From the NCBI GenBank assembly GCA_001804805.1, contig MHBH01000061.1, positions 62,001 to 126,000 of the forward strand: 64,000 nucleotides of DNA, in the 5' to 3' direction. The first letter of the stretch is position 1, and each line of letters opens with the position of its first letter. A model generated the notes under the pieces. It had not been told where the DNA came from. It was given only the letters and a program-made list of their open reading frames with translations, and ran no database searches. Source of the DNA: Lentisphaerae bacterium GWF2_49_21 (GTDB lineage: Bacteria > Verrucomicrobiota > Lentisphaeria > Victivallales > GWF2-50-93). The position numbers were made by a program, and so were the translations under genes. Of the stretch, positions 1-7,501 are shown piece by piece.

Positions 1-1
1 C

Positions 2-76
2 CTGTCAAAGTTGTTCGGACAGGAATGGACTGATTATAAGGCAAAAGTTTCAAGATGGATTAATTTACATTTTTAA
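2..76 (+). CDS. C-terminal fragment, isoprenylcysteine methyltransferase-like (partial)
   Basis: An open frame enters from the left edge and ends at a TAA at 74-76, leaving 24 codons. The peptide contains FGQEWTDYKAKVSRWI, which resembles the C-terminal signature of the ICMT/PEMT-type membrane methyltransferases (FG-x-E-x-x-x-Y followed by a short basic stretch and R-W-I/P). Only the tail is present, so the call rests on this one motif. The gene would lie on the same strand as the zinc-ribbon gene that follows 62 bases later. Confidence 0.45.
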   Translation: MSKLFGQEWTDYKAKVSRWINLHF

Positions 77-138
77 ATCCGAAGCACGAATATCGGGTTA
101 AGCACAAACTGCTCCGGATATCCTTTAGTAGGTAAATT

Positions 139-522
139 ATGGATCAGAATTTAGAAAAAGATAATTTCGTGACATGCGGCAGATGCAACGCCCGGAACAG
201 CTTCGGGAACTATGAATGCATAAGCTGCAGGGAGGTATTGGAATACGGCGACACGGACGAACCCTACATCGATGCGGAATCCACACCGAAAAGCGAGCCA
301 GCCCTCAGGATAAACTGGTATAGGAAGAGCCTTTTCTACATTCCGCCTTTCATACTCCTGCTCATAATGCTCACGTTCTATCTCTACTATGCCGCGGATC
401 TGCTTCTCATATTGACAATAATATTATTCTTCCCCTGGGCGACCTACTGCACAGTCGACATATACACCGACTCGAAACGCATGGAGGAAACACGGAAGTT
501 GGACGTACCGAAGAGGGAGTGA
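139..522 (+). CDS. Zinc-ribbon membrane protein, unknown function
   Basis: A 127-residue protein. The N-terminus carries a treble-clef or zinc-ribbon-like pair, CGRC near residue 13 and CISC near residue 27. After a polar linker come two hydrophobic segments (about residues 65-83 and 87-105) separated by very few residues, then a short basic tail, so it is probably a two-pass membrane protein with a cytosolic zinc ribbon. A weak AGG lies six bases before the ATG. Zinc ribbons at the N-terminus recur in this window on kinases, but there is no kinase domain here. It converges on the ACP gene with a 9-base gap. I do not recognise a named family. Confidence 0.7.
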   Translation: MDQNLEKDNFVTCGRCNARNSFGNYECISCREVLEYGDTDEPYIDAESTPKSEPALRINWYRKSLFYIPPFILLLIMLTFYLYYAADLLLILTIILFFPWATYCTVDIYTDSKRMEETRKLDVPKRE

Positions 523-531
523 TGCTCAGCG

Positions 532-774
532 TCATCCATCCTTGACCTTCTCCTTGAGATACTGGATGACCAGCCCATAGGTCTTCATCTTGTCGACCTC
601 CTCATCCGGGATATCGAATCCGAATTCCTCCTCCAGGGCCATTACAATTTCGACAATGCTCAGGGAATCCGCCCCGAGATCCTCGATAAATCTGGATTCC
701 GGCCTTATTTGTTCTTCTGGAATACAAAGATTGGCAATGATCACCTTTTTCACTTTTTCCTCTATTGAAGCCAT
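532..774 (-). CDS. acpP: Acyl carrier protein
   Basis: An 80-residue acidic four-helix carrier of normal ACP length. The phosphopantetheine attachment motif is DLGADSLS with Ser37, preceded by the usual helix I and followed by IVEIVMALEEEFG (helix II) and IPDEE. It would carry growing acyl chains in the cytosol once modified by a 4'-phosphopantetheinyl transferase. A strong ribosome site (AAAGGAGG, six bases from ATG) fixes the start. It is the last gene of a minus-strand set after the ACP-like protein and a GntR-LacI regulator. No fatty-acid synthesis genes are adjacent, so it may be the housekeeping ACP or a specialised one; the sequence does not decide. Confidence 0.9.
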   Translation of the reverse strand: MASIEEKVKKVIIANLCIPEEQIRPESRFIEDLGADSLSIVEIVMALEEEFGFDIPDEEVDKMKTYGLVIQYLKEKVKDG

Positions 775-861
775 TTTATTCCTCCTTTGTTTTTAAGAAC
801 ACCTTTAGAAAATTGCATAGACAGGATAACAGGATTTACAGGATGGTAACAACGAAAAGAT

Positions 862-1212
862 TCATCCATATCCCAAGTCATCAACATATTTAGTTTCTCT
901 TGTAACTTCAGGACCGCTTGTGCAACCTGTGACTTCCTTGCTTGTCTTGACAAGTATCTTCCACACATCGTCTTCAAAATCCTTGCATTTATCCACATAT
1001 CCGGGATTCTGCTCCCGTATCAGCCTTATGAGCAGATTATACATGTCGCCAACCGTCCTTACAGATCCGGAATCGGCGTCAGATATGCTGACCTTGAATT
1101 CTTTCTCCAGCGTAATCACAAGCTCCACCGCTTCAAGTCCCATTTTAGAACCTTTCACTTTGAATTCCCGCGATTCAAATCGTATTCCCAAGTTCGAGCT
1201 GTGTTTCGACAT
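862..1212 (-). CDS. ACP-like protein lacking the carrier serine
   Basis: A 116-residue protein. Residues about 21-60 match ACP helices II-IV (KMGLEAVELVITLEKEF, then SDADSGSVRTVGD), but the position of the phosphopantetheine Ser is Gly25. The C-terminal part (about residues 75-116) resembles what should come first in an ACP, helix I and its loop, ending TKYVDDLGYG just where DSL would follow. The helix order therefore looks permuted. The ATG at 1212 is chosen over one seven codons upstream because GGAG lies eight bases before it. It overlaps the end of the regulator gene by 38 bases and precedes acpP by 87 bases, so the three are probably cotranscribed. I believe similar serine-less proteins occur in Planctomycetes, but that is recollection. 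Confidence 0.65.
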   Translation of the reverse strand: MSKHSSNLGIRFESREFKVKGSKMGLEAVELVITLEKEFKVSISDADSGSVRTVGDMYNLLIRLIREQNPGYVDKCKDFEDDVWKILVKTSKEVTGCTSGPEVTRETKYVDDLGYG

Positions 1213-2275
1213 TATGGGTTCTCCGCGGATCATGAAGATTCCCGTTTATCCGATCAAGAAGGATTTCCACGGCCTTTGCCGCAAGCTTCAACGGATCCAT
1301 CCGGACAGTCGTCAAAGCCCTTCCATTGACAACAGCTCCGGCAAAACCTCCAAACCCCATGACACCCACGTCACTGCCGATCACATATCCGCGGCGTTCG
1401 AGACGTTCACAGAGGAAAATGGCAAGCGCATCATCACCTGCAAAGACCATGACCTTCCTGTCCTTGTTGGATTTCATGATCTCAAAGATCTTCTGAAGGA
1501 GCTCTCCGGCATTTGATTCCATCCATCCTTCCACGACATTTATCTTATCCTTGGGCACCTTTCTGGAAAGCAACACCTTATTCAGCTCCTGGAAACGGAG
1601 GCGGTCGTTCTGGAAGCGATCTATCCTGCAGACCAGGAAATTCCCGTATCCCGCTTTCAAAGCCAGTTCGACCTGCATTTTCACAGCCTGTCCATGATCG
1701 GATGTCACTGAATCAATCTTCAAATCAGTGTTCCTGTCGAGGATCACCATCGGCCTGGACGTTTCAGCAAAACGTTCCAGAGCTGAATCTGGAATCCTCT
1801 GCTCGACAATTATACCATCCACAAAACCCTGGAGTCCGCCAATCGCGCATGCAATTTCAGCGCAGGCGTCGCTGCTTGGATGATGCGCAGACAATGATGT
1901 CACACATGGGGGGACGACCAGCTGGAAACCATTCTTCAGGATTTCATGCGACAGGCTGGCGTTGAGCGCATCCAGAAAATTGTTCTCGGCCTGTCCAGGG
2001 ATTATAGGACGCATTATGCATGCGATCCTGCCATGGAGCTTCTGCCTTCTGTCGACATTCAATGTCACAAACGTCCCCTGCGAACGCACCCGGTCCAGCA
2101 TCCCTTCCTTTTCAAGCCGGTCCAGCGAGGATCTAAGGGTGCTCATGCTTACGTCAAGATTCTTCGCCAGTTCCCTCTCGGGCGGGAGACGGTGTCCGTT
2201 GGGATATTCCCCGTTGTCAATCTTGCCCTTCAAAAGCCCGTATACTTTGTTTTTCTTAAGCTGGTCCTTGTTCAT
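1175..2275 (-). CDS. GntR-LacI chimeric transcription regulator
   Basis: 366 residues. The N-terminal 70 or so form a GntR-type winged helix (YGLLKGKIDNGEYPNGHRL, PPERELAKNLDVSMSTLR, RVRSQGTFV). The rest is a periplasmic-binding-protein/LacI-type sensor domain with GRIACIMRPI at its start, DGIIVEQRIP, and a C-terminal GVMGFGG-type turn and LTTVRMDP, typical of LacI/GalR effector domains. This architecture (GntR head, LacI body) is common in Lentisphaerae and Verrucomicrobia and usually senses sugars. The ATG at 2275 is preferred to one four codons upstream because GGAG lies six bases before it. Its gene runs into two ACP-type genes, an unusual partnership. The target regulon is unknown. Confidence 0.85.
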   Translation of the reverse strand: MNKDQLKKNKVYGLLKGKIDNGEYPNGHRLPPERELAKNLDVSMSTLRSSLDRLEKEGMLDRVRSQGTFVTLNVDRRQKLHGRIACIMRPIIPGQAENNFLDALNASLSHEILKNGFQLVVPPCVTSLSAHHPSSDACAEIACAIGGLQGFVDGIIVEQRIPDSALERFAETSRPMVILDRNTDLKIDSVTSDHGQAVKMQVELALKAGYGNFLVCRIDRFQNDRLRFQELNKVLLSRKVPKDKINVVEGWMESNAGELLQKIFEIMKSNKDRKVMVFAGDDALAIFLCERLERRGYVIGSDVGVMGFGGFAGAVVNGRALTTVRMDPLKLAAKAVEILLDRINGNLHDPRRTHNVETQLELGNTI

Positions 2276-2289
2276 GCCGTTCTCCATTG

Positions 2290-2341
2290 ATTATATTAGT
2301 TATGATATCATTAAGCATATCATTAGTATCATTAAGGTCAA
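2290..2341 (-). promoter_or_regulatory. Candidate promoter and operator repeats of the GntR-LacI gene
   Basis: Read on the minus strand, TTGACC (2336-2341) and TATGCT (2314-2319) are separated by 16 bases. Three direct copies of TAATGATA lie across and downstream of these boxes, the last forming the perfect palindrome ATGATATCAT (2302-2311). A second -10-like TATAAT sits at 2290-2295. Repeats of this type over a regulator's own promoter suggest autoregulation, which is inference. Confidence 0.4.
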
Positions 2342-2637
2342 GCCGCTGATCTGATATTTTCCGTTTTTTTAGTAATGCGTCAGTCTTTGCCGGAACATAA
2401 CCAAATGGCAATAGCAGTTGCCTTAATAAATGCGCACGCTGAAGCTGTGAACTCCAACTTTTGAAATAATCAGCTTGTAGGAGTTCACAACTTCAGTTGT
2501 GTCTTATCTTTGTGCCATCCTCTACTGACCCGAGATGCAAGCCAGACGCATTACAGCCCATCCCCGCTTGTCCGGAATTATTTTTTATTCCGCTTGATTT
2601 TAACTCAGGGATAGTTAAAGTATGGTTCTTTTTTAAT
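2342..2637. repeat. Gene-free gap with inverted repeat and a stray terminal-repeat copy
   Basis: No gene is seen. Bases 2374-2389 (AATGCGTCAGTCTTTG) match the ends of the inverted-repeat element at 20195-20381. Bases 2438-2458 (GCTGAAGCTGTGAACTCCAAC) and 2478-2507 (starting GTAGGAGTTCACAAC) form an inverted pair related to the repeats near 45.5 and 50.3 kb. The tRNA promoter lies at the right end. Confidence 0.6.
2594..2621 (+). promoter_or_regulatory. Candidate promoter of tRNA-Gly
   Basis: TTGATT (2594-2599) and TAAAGT (2616-2621) are 16 bases apart and would start a transcript near 2628, ten bases before the tRNA. Both boxes match consensus at four positions, so this is only plausible. 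Confidence 0.35.
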
Positions 2638-2712
2638 GCGAGCGTAGCTCAGCGGTAGAGCGTCACGTTGCCAACGTGAATGTCGTGGGTTCAATTCCCA
2701 TCGCTCGCTCCA
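2638..2712 (+). tRNA. tRNA-Gly (anticodon GCC)
   Basis: A complete cloverleaf. The acceptor stem GCGAGCG pairs with CGCTCGC (2702-2708), the D arm contains GCTCAGCGGTAGAGC, the anticodon stem TCACG/CGTGA encloses the loop TTGCCAA with anticodon GCC, and the T arm is GTGGG-TTCAATT-CCCAT. The discriminator is T and CCA is encoded (2710-2712). It decodes GGC and GGU. Confidence 0.97.
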
Positions 2713-3021
2713 ATTTTTACTCATTCCCTCAAAAATCAATCCCGCACTTTCAAGCAGTCATCTGCGATGACCTGTCGCCATTTGCTTTTCATTATGGGAA
2801 TACGGATAACGGGCATTATGAGGCCATGGTCTTGACGTTGGAATCCTGAATGGTCTATTTTAAACTGCATAGGATGACAGTCTTGAGGCTAAATCCTAGG
2901 AGGGGCTTACAAATTTTTAATTCCGACCCCCTGCTTAGGGGAATCACATAATTAAGAAGTTAGGAATATAAATAGCCATATATTTATCTTGCCTTAATGT
3001 TAATAGAATGTATATTCTCAG
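2713..3021. other. Gap between tRNA and brnT, no gene seen
   Basis: The stretch holds no supported gene. A promoter-like pair, TTGCCT (2989-2994) and TATATT (3011-3016) with a 16-base spacer, ends six bases before the brnT ATG. No ribosome site is visible, so brnT may be read from a very short or leaderless transcript. A short hairpin CCCCCTGCTTAGGGG precedes it. Confidence 0.4.
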
Positions 3022-3312
3022 ATGAAACCAATTCAATTTGACTGGGATGATGGAAAAGATGCTTTGAACCGTGAAAAGCACGGTGTAAGCTTTTATCTTG
3101 CACAAAGGGCCTTTGCAGATCCAATGCGTGTGATTGCGGAGGACATAAAGCACAGCTCGGACGAGAATCGTTTTTACTGTATAGGGAAAGTTGACGACGG
3201 AATAATCACCGTCAGATTCACCTTCAGGAACAATATAATCAGAATATTCGGAGCCGGATATTGGAGAAAGGGGAAAAGGACATATGAAGAAAAAAATAAA
3301 CTACAAAAATGA
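3022..3312 (+). CDS. brnT: BrnT-family toxin (DUF497)
   Basis: 96 residues, the usual size. The family pattern is clear: FDWDDGKDALNREKHGVSF, then FADP, a central E-N-R-F-Y-C-I-G strand, VRFTFRNNIIRIFGAGY and a C-terminal acidic YEEKN. BrnT is a RelE-fold ribonuclease that stops growth by cutting RNA and is neutralised by BrnA, with which it also represses the operon. The toxin comes first and overlaps the antitoxin by 29 bases, the standard order. The core residues appear intact, so the module looks functional. Confidence 0.9.
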   Translation: MKPIQFDWDDGKDALNREKHGVSFYLAQRAFADPMRVIAEDIKHSSDENRFYCIGKVDDGIITVRFTFRNNIIRIFGAGYWRKGKRTYEEKNKLQK

Positions 3313-3526
3313 ACCGATGGGAAAAATCCGCATCGTAAAGGATTTCCTGCCAAACCCGGAACAGCTTGCATTCAAGGAGGAAAAGATCAAGACAACTATT
3401 TCCTTGAGCAGGACTAGCCTGGATTTTTTCAAGCATGAGGCGGACCATTATCACACATCCTACCAGAAAATGATAAGGAATCTTCTTGACTCCTATGTCT
3501 TGCAGCATATGGGGAAATCTCTCTAA
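3284..3526 (+). CDS. brnA: BrnA-like antitoxin
   Basis: 80 residues, overlapping the brnT 3' end. The C-terminal half (KIKTTISLSRTSLDFFK followed by YQKMIRNLLDSYV) is a ribbon-helix-helix segment like that of BrnA/CopG antitoxins, and the N-terminal part is the flexible toxin-binding region. AAGGA lies just before the ATG. A second ATG eleven codons in is a possible alternative start. The protein should bind BrnT and the shared promoter. Confidence 0.8.
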   Translation: MKKKINYKNEPMGKIRIVKDFLPNPEQLAFKEEKIKTTISLSRTSLDFFKHEADHYHTSYQKMIRNLLDSYVLQHMGKSL

Positions 3527-3540
3527 CCATTCTTGCGCTC

Positions 3541-3564
3541 CCAACCGCGCCTCCGCGCGGTTGG
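3541..3564. terminator. GC-rich hairpin after brnA
   Basis: CCAACCGCG pairs with CGCGGTTGG across a six-base loop, fifteen bases after the brnA stop. No run of T follows, so it is either a weak terminator or a REP-like palindrome. Confidence 0.35.
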
Positions 3565-3707
3565 AGACAAGATAGCGTTGGGCACAGGATCATGATATTT
3601 AGGAAAATCTATGAGATTTTTTCGATATGATGTACTAAACCCGCCCTCCATCCGCTTTTACTAGTGTAAACGAGCATACTATTCCTATTAAAAGCAAAGG
3701 AAAACCT

Positions 3708-4535
3708 ATGAGATTTGCCCTATGGTCCGCGGCGGCTCTGACTGCCTTTTGTCTTTTCCTCCTGATCTCTCCAGTAACCGCCCAGGATAAAGCACCTGCG
3801 TCCTTAGGGACGCCTCCGCCTGCAAGCACGGCAGATCAGCCGAAGGACGCCCGTGCAGCCATGCTTGAAGGGGCCGGAAAACAGAAAACCACCGAGAACG
3901 AACTTGTAGCCCGTTTCAAGGAAGGTGGAAACGTGATGTGGGTACTCCTGTTCATATCAATCATGTTCATTACCTACTCAATTGAACGACTCATTAACCT
4001 GCGCCTGAAAAAGATCGCCCCCGAGGATCTTGCTGAAAAGGCCGATGAACTCTGGAAGCAGGGCAAGTTCCAGGAAATACAGGACCTCTGTGAAAAATCC
4101 GATTCAGTGCTCGCAAGGATCATAAAGCAGATCGTCAAACGCCGCGGCGAAGGCTCTGAAAGGCTTCACACGATAGCCGGCGATGTAGGAGCCAGGGAAA
4201 TGCGCCTGCAGCTGCAGAAGGCATATCCCCTTGCGGTAGCCGCCACCCTCGGGCCCCTTCTCGGTCTTCTCGGAACGGTTTCAGGAATGATCGATGCATT
4301 CAACACGGTGGCCCTCGCCGGCTCCCTCGGAAATCCAGCGCTTCTCGCGGACAGCATATCCAAGGCGATGGTGGCGACCGGAGCAGGACTTATCGTAGCA
4401 ATCCCCGCGCTTGCAGCCTATCATTATTTCAAGGGGCGCACTTTGATATATTCCGTGCAGCTCGAGGAGATTGTCACAGACCTCCTCTGCGACTGGTTCC
4501 CCCACGTGGATGATAAAAAAGAGGTGAAGCCATGA
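3708..4535 (+). CDS. MotA/TolQ/ExbB-type proton channel protein
   Basis: 275 residues. A signal-peptide-like N-terminus ends TAQDKAP, followed by a low-complexity linker, a first membrane segment at about residues 75-95 and the MotA/ExbB domain. The last two membrane segments contain LGPLLGLLGTVSGMIDAF and ATGAGLIVAIPALAAYHYF, which include the Thr and small residues lining the ion path in TolQ and ExbB. It should assemble with the next gene product into a proton-driven motor of the inner membrane. The start has AAAGGA six bases upstream. The extra cleaved N-terminus is seen in many Planctomycetes and Lentisphaerae homologues. Its stop overlaps the start of the ExbD-like gene (ATGA). Confidence 0.9.
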   Translation: MRFALWSAAALTAFCLFLLISPVTAQDKAPASLGTPPPASTADQPKDARAAMLEGAGKQKTTENELVARFKEGGNVMWVLLFISIMFITYSIERLINLRLKKIAPEDLAEKADELWKQGKFQEIQDLCEKSDSVLARIIKQIVKRRGEGSERLHTIAGDVGAREMRLQLQKAYPLAVAATLGPLLGLLGTVSGMIDAFNTVALAGSLGNPALLADSISKAMVATGAGLIVAIPALAAYHYFKGRTLIYSVQLEEIVTDLLCDWFPHVDDKKEVKP

Positions 4536-4954
4536 GGATTGATCTCGGAGATGATGATCATATAGAGATCATGCTCGTGCCGCTGATCGATTGCCTCTGC
4601 TTCCTCGTTTTTTTCTTTCTCGCCGCCTCCACCCTGAAAAAAGTCGAGAAGGAGCTTCCAATCCAGCTGCCCAAATCGTCCGCCGCCGTTTCCGTAAGCG
4701 GCTCTGTCAAGGCGTTCGCGATAGCCATCGACAGGGAGGGGCGCGTCTATCTTGGAAGCCAGCCGGTGTCGGCCGATCTCCTGCACCAGCGCATCCGTGA
4801 AGTGTCGCGCTTGAATCCGTCCCAGAAAATCCGCCTTGACGTGGATGCTTCCACGCGGGGCCAGGACATAATACGTATTTTGGATCTCTGTCAATTCGAG
4901 GGCCTTAAAAATGTCAGTTTCCACATCGCAGACGCCAAGTCGTTTTCGAAGTAG
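4532..4954 (+). CDS. ExbD/TolR-type motor protein
   Basis: 140 residues with one N-terminal membrane segment, MLVPLIDCLCFLVFFFL, that includes the conserved proton-carrying Asp of ExbD and TolR (P-L-I-D). The periplasmic part (FAIAIDREGRVYLGSQPV, IRLDVDASTRGQDIIRILDLC) follows the ExbD fold. Start and stop both overlap neighbours (ATGA at the start, 44 bases at the end), so the three-gene set is translationally coupled. It converts proton flow into movement of the partner protein encoded next. Confidence 0.92.
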   Translation: MRIDLGDDDHIEIMLVPLIDCLCFLVFFFLAASTLKKVEKELPIQLPKSSAAVSVSGSVKAFAIAIDREGRVYLGSQPVSADLLHQRIREVSRLNPSQKIRLDVDASTRGQDIIRILDLCQFEGLKNVSFHIADAKSFSK

Positions 4955-7496
4955 CAGGCGCCGTACATCGCCGTTATGGTGGCTGATATCGCTGCTGCTG
5001 CATCTTGCCGCATTTGCGGCCCTGGTCACATTGACACCGCTCAAGAATGTCATCATCCCTCCGCCGCCGACCCTTGAAGAGGCGGAACAGAACCGCATTG
5101 AGCGGATGGAAGGCGAAAAGGTCGAGACCGCCGCCGAACAGATTCGCGAAATCCGCACTGAGGATGTGCGTCTCAATGTCGAAGATCTCAAGAGCATCCG
5201 TGATGAGATGGCTGCAATAGAAAAGATCAAGCAGGAGGAATTCGAGAAGGCCACTGGAAAGAAAATGGAGCCTCCTCCGCCGATGGATGAAAAGGCCCTT
5301 GCAAAACTCAAGACTGAAGCCGATGCAAAACACAAGGAGCTGGAAAAGCTCGATGAAAAGGCCAGCAAGGCTGAAGAAGAGGCTGCCCGCCTTACAAAGG
5401 AAGCCGAAAAAAAGATGGAGGAGTCGAAGGACGCCGTAAGCCGCGAGAAACAGCTTGTCGATGAGATAAAAAAACTCCGCAAGGAGGCGCAGGAGAAACG
5501 CAAGGAGGCAAATATCTGGGAAGGGAAGAGGCAGGTCGCCGAAAGGGAGGCCCAGCAGAATGAAAATGACAAGAACCAGAAGCAGAACCAGGCGAACCAG
5601 CTGAAGGATCAGGCACAAAGGGCGGCCGACGAAGCAAAACGTCTTGAAGACGAGGCCAGCAAACAGCAGGAAGTGGTGAACAACCTCCGTTCAAAGGAAA
5701 AGACTGCACGTGATGAAGGCGCTGAGAAGATGAAGGATCCCGCGACCAAGCAGCAGGCCGAACAGAAGGCTCAGGAGGCAAAACAGCTCAATGACCAGGC
5801 CGTTCAGTCGGAGAACAGGGTGAAGCAGACGGCAGAACAGGCGAAAAATAGCCGCAAGAAGGAGACCGAGGCCAAGACCGGATTTGAGAAACTGCAGAAG
5901 GAGGCGGCTGAAAAGGAGAAGACCGCTGGCGAAAAACGCGAATCCCAGAAAGTCGCCGGGACCAGGAAGGCTGATGCCGAAAAGGAAGCTGTTCGTCTGG
6001 ACACTGAGGCCAACAAGCTTGAACAGGAGCTCCAGGCGCTGCGCAACAGGAAGAATGAGCTTGACAGGCAGACGGGCGAAATTTCTCAGCTTGCTCAAAA
6101 TAAAAATACAGAAGCCGAAGAAGCGGCTGAAAGCGCCCGTGGCACCGAGATCCAGGCCAATAACATGGCTTCAAGAGTCAAACGCGAGGAAAAACTTCGT
6201 TCCGGATCCAAGGCCGGAGCCGAGGATCTTTCTTCAAAGGACATATCTGACCTATATGATTCCGCACGGAATATGGAAGATGAGATAACTGAATCCTATA
6301 GGAATATCCGCGCAGCCGAACTCGCCATGATCAGGAACATGCCCTACAAGGATGCAGTGAATATGACCGACGTTGCAAAGCCGCCACGTCCTAATCTGGA
6401 CAGGAAAGCATTGGATAAGAAAATAGAGAACGGCCAGGATTTCGTCAAATATGAAAAGGAACTTACAAAAGTTTCACAGGAGCTCAGCGACATGCTTGGA
6501 CTGGCGACCAACATGCGAGGCGCCGCGCAGGGGCTTACCGAGGACGGCAAGGATGGCATGAATATTTCCGGCGAACTGGCCAAGGAAATGGCCGGCGCTC
6601 TAGGAAAACTTGAAGGACAGGCTGGCGCGAGCAAAGAACGCGGCGATATCAAGGACATGTCAGGACTGATGGAAAACGCCTATGAGACCGCCAGCGCCCT
6701 GGGCAAGAAAGGCAGCGGAAGCCAACAGGGAGAAGGAGAAAGTCACGATTCCAATGGCAATGCCGCCGGCAAGGCTGGATCACAGTCGGGAGGACAATCC
6801 GGAGACGGATCTGCCGGGAAAGACGGAAAAGCAGGAGCTCCTCCTGGAAAACCAGGTGAACAGATTGCTGCCGATGTATCAAAAGGTGGAGATGCCAATG
6901 GACAATCCGGTTCGATAACGAAAGAGCCTTGGAAGCTCACACACAAGGAAGGCGGCGGCGGTTCTCCACGAATGTACAAGCAGGGCGACGACTATCAGCT
7001 TACACGTTCAATCACAAAGGATGGAGAGCCGACGGACTGGCTATTCCTTGACAGCTGGTATGTGATTGGGCCGTTTCCCAATCCAGAACGCAAGAACATA
7101 AACAAGCTGTTCCCTCCAGAAACCGTGGTTGATCTTGACGGATCATATGAAGGAATGAACGGCCAGATGGTGCGATGGGCCTTCATGCAGACCGGTTCTC
7201 CGCTGCTCAGCCCTCCCCGTCAGAAGGAATATGCGATCTACTATTTCTATACTGAGATGAATTCGGACGAGGCCCGCGACATCTGGCTTCTGATAGGCAG
7301 CGACGACCAGACGAAGCTATGGATAAACGGCCAGCTTGTCTGGAAGAGCGCCGACATCCTGAAGAGTTGGAACATAGATGAAGGCTACCGCAAGGTGCGG
7401 CTGTCAAAAGGTGTCAACAAGGTGCTTGTGCGTCTTGAGAACGGCTGGCATTCCTGCGGCGCCTCGCTGGGATTCTCAACCCGTCCATTGCAGTAA
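4911..7496 (+). CDS. TolA/TonB-like energy transducer with coiled coil and jelly-roll-like tip
   Basis: 861 residues. A basic N-terminus leads into a single membrane helix, LWWLISLLLHLAAFAALV, with Ser27 and His31 spaced as in the SxxxH motif by which TonB (S16, H20) and TolA (S18, H22) contact ExbBD/TolQR. Residues about 60-490 are highly charged and Ala/Glu/Lys rich, a long coiled coil like TolA domain II. Then come a Gly/Ser-rich linker (about 600-680) and a C-terminal beta-rich domain (about 705-861: SWYVIGPFPNP, LLIGSDDQTKLWINGQLVW, NKVLVRLENG) resembling the PA14-like or carbohydrate-binding jelly rolls common in Planctomycetes secreted proteins. There is no recognisable TonB or TolA C-terminal domain. 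GAGG precedes the ATG. It is inferred to reach across the periplasm and act on a polysaccharide or outer-membrane partner. Confidence 0.75.
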   Translation: MSVSTSQTPSRFRSSRRRTSPLWWLISLLLHLAAFAALVTLTPLKNVIIPPPPTLEEAEQNRIERMEGEKVETAAEQIREIRTEDVRLNVEDLKSIRDEMAAIEKIKQEEFEKATGKKMEPPPPMDEKALAKLKTEADAKHKELEKLDEKASKAEEEAARLTKEAEKKMEESKDAVSREKQLVDEIKKLRKEAQEKRKEANIWEGKRQVAEREAQQNENDKNQKQNQANQLKDQAQRAADEAKRLEDEASKQQEVVNNLRSKEKTARDEGAEKMKDPATKQQAEQKAQEAKQLNDQAVQSENRVKQTAEQAKNSRKKETEAKTGFEKLQKEAAEKEKTAGEKRESQKVAGTRKADAEKEAVRLDTEANKLEQELQALRNRKNELDRQTGEISQLAQNKNTEAEEAAESARGTEIQANNMASRVKREEKLRSGSKAGAEDLSSKDISDLYDSARNMEDEITESYRNIRAAELAMIRNMPYKDAVNMTDVAKPPRPNLDRKALDKKIENGQDFVKYEKELTKVSQELSDMLGLATNMRGAAQGLTEDGKDGMNISGELAKEMAGALGKLEGQAGASKERGDIKDMSGLMENAYETASALGKKGSGSQQGEGESHDSNGNAAGKAGSQSGGQSGDGSAGKDGKAGAPPGKPGEQIAADVSKGGDANGQSGSITKEPWKLTHKEGGGGSPRMYKQGDDYQLTRSITKDGEPTDWLFLDSWYVIGPFPNPERKNINKLFPPETVVDLDGSYEGMNGQMVRWAFMQTGSPLLSPPRQKEYAIYYFYTEMNSDEARDIWLLIGSDDQTKLWINGQLVWKSADILKSWNIDEGYRKVRLSKGVNKVLVRLENGWHSCGASLGFSTRPLQ

Positions 7497-7501
7497 ATCC
7501 T

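Noticed and set aside
4424-5572. A 382-codon minus-strand open frame opposite the TolA-like gene
   Set aside because: It is Ser/Phe-rich because it reads the complement of a Lys/Glu/Ala-rich coiled coil, has no ribosome site, and overlaps three well-supported plus-strand genes.
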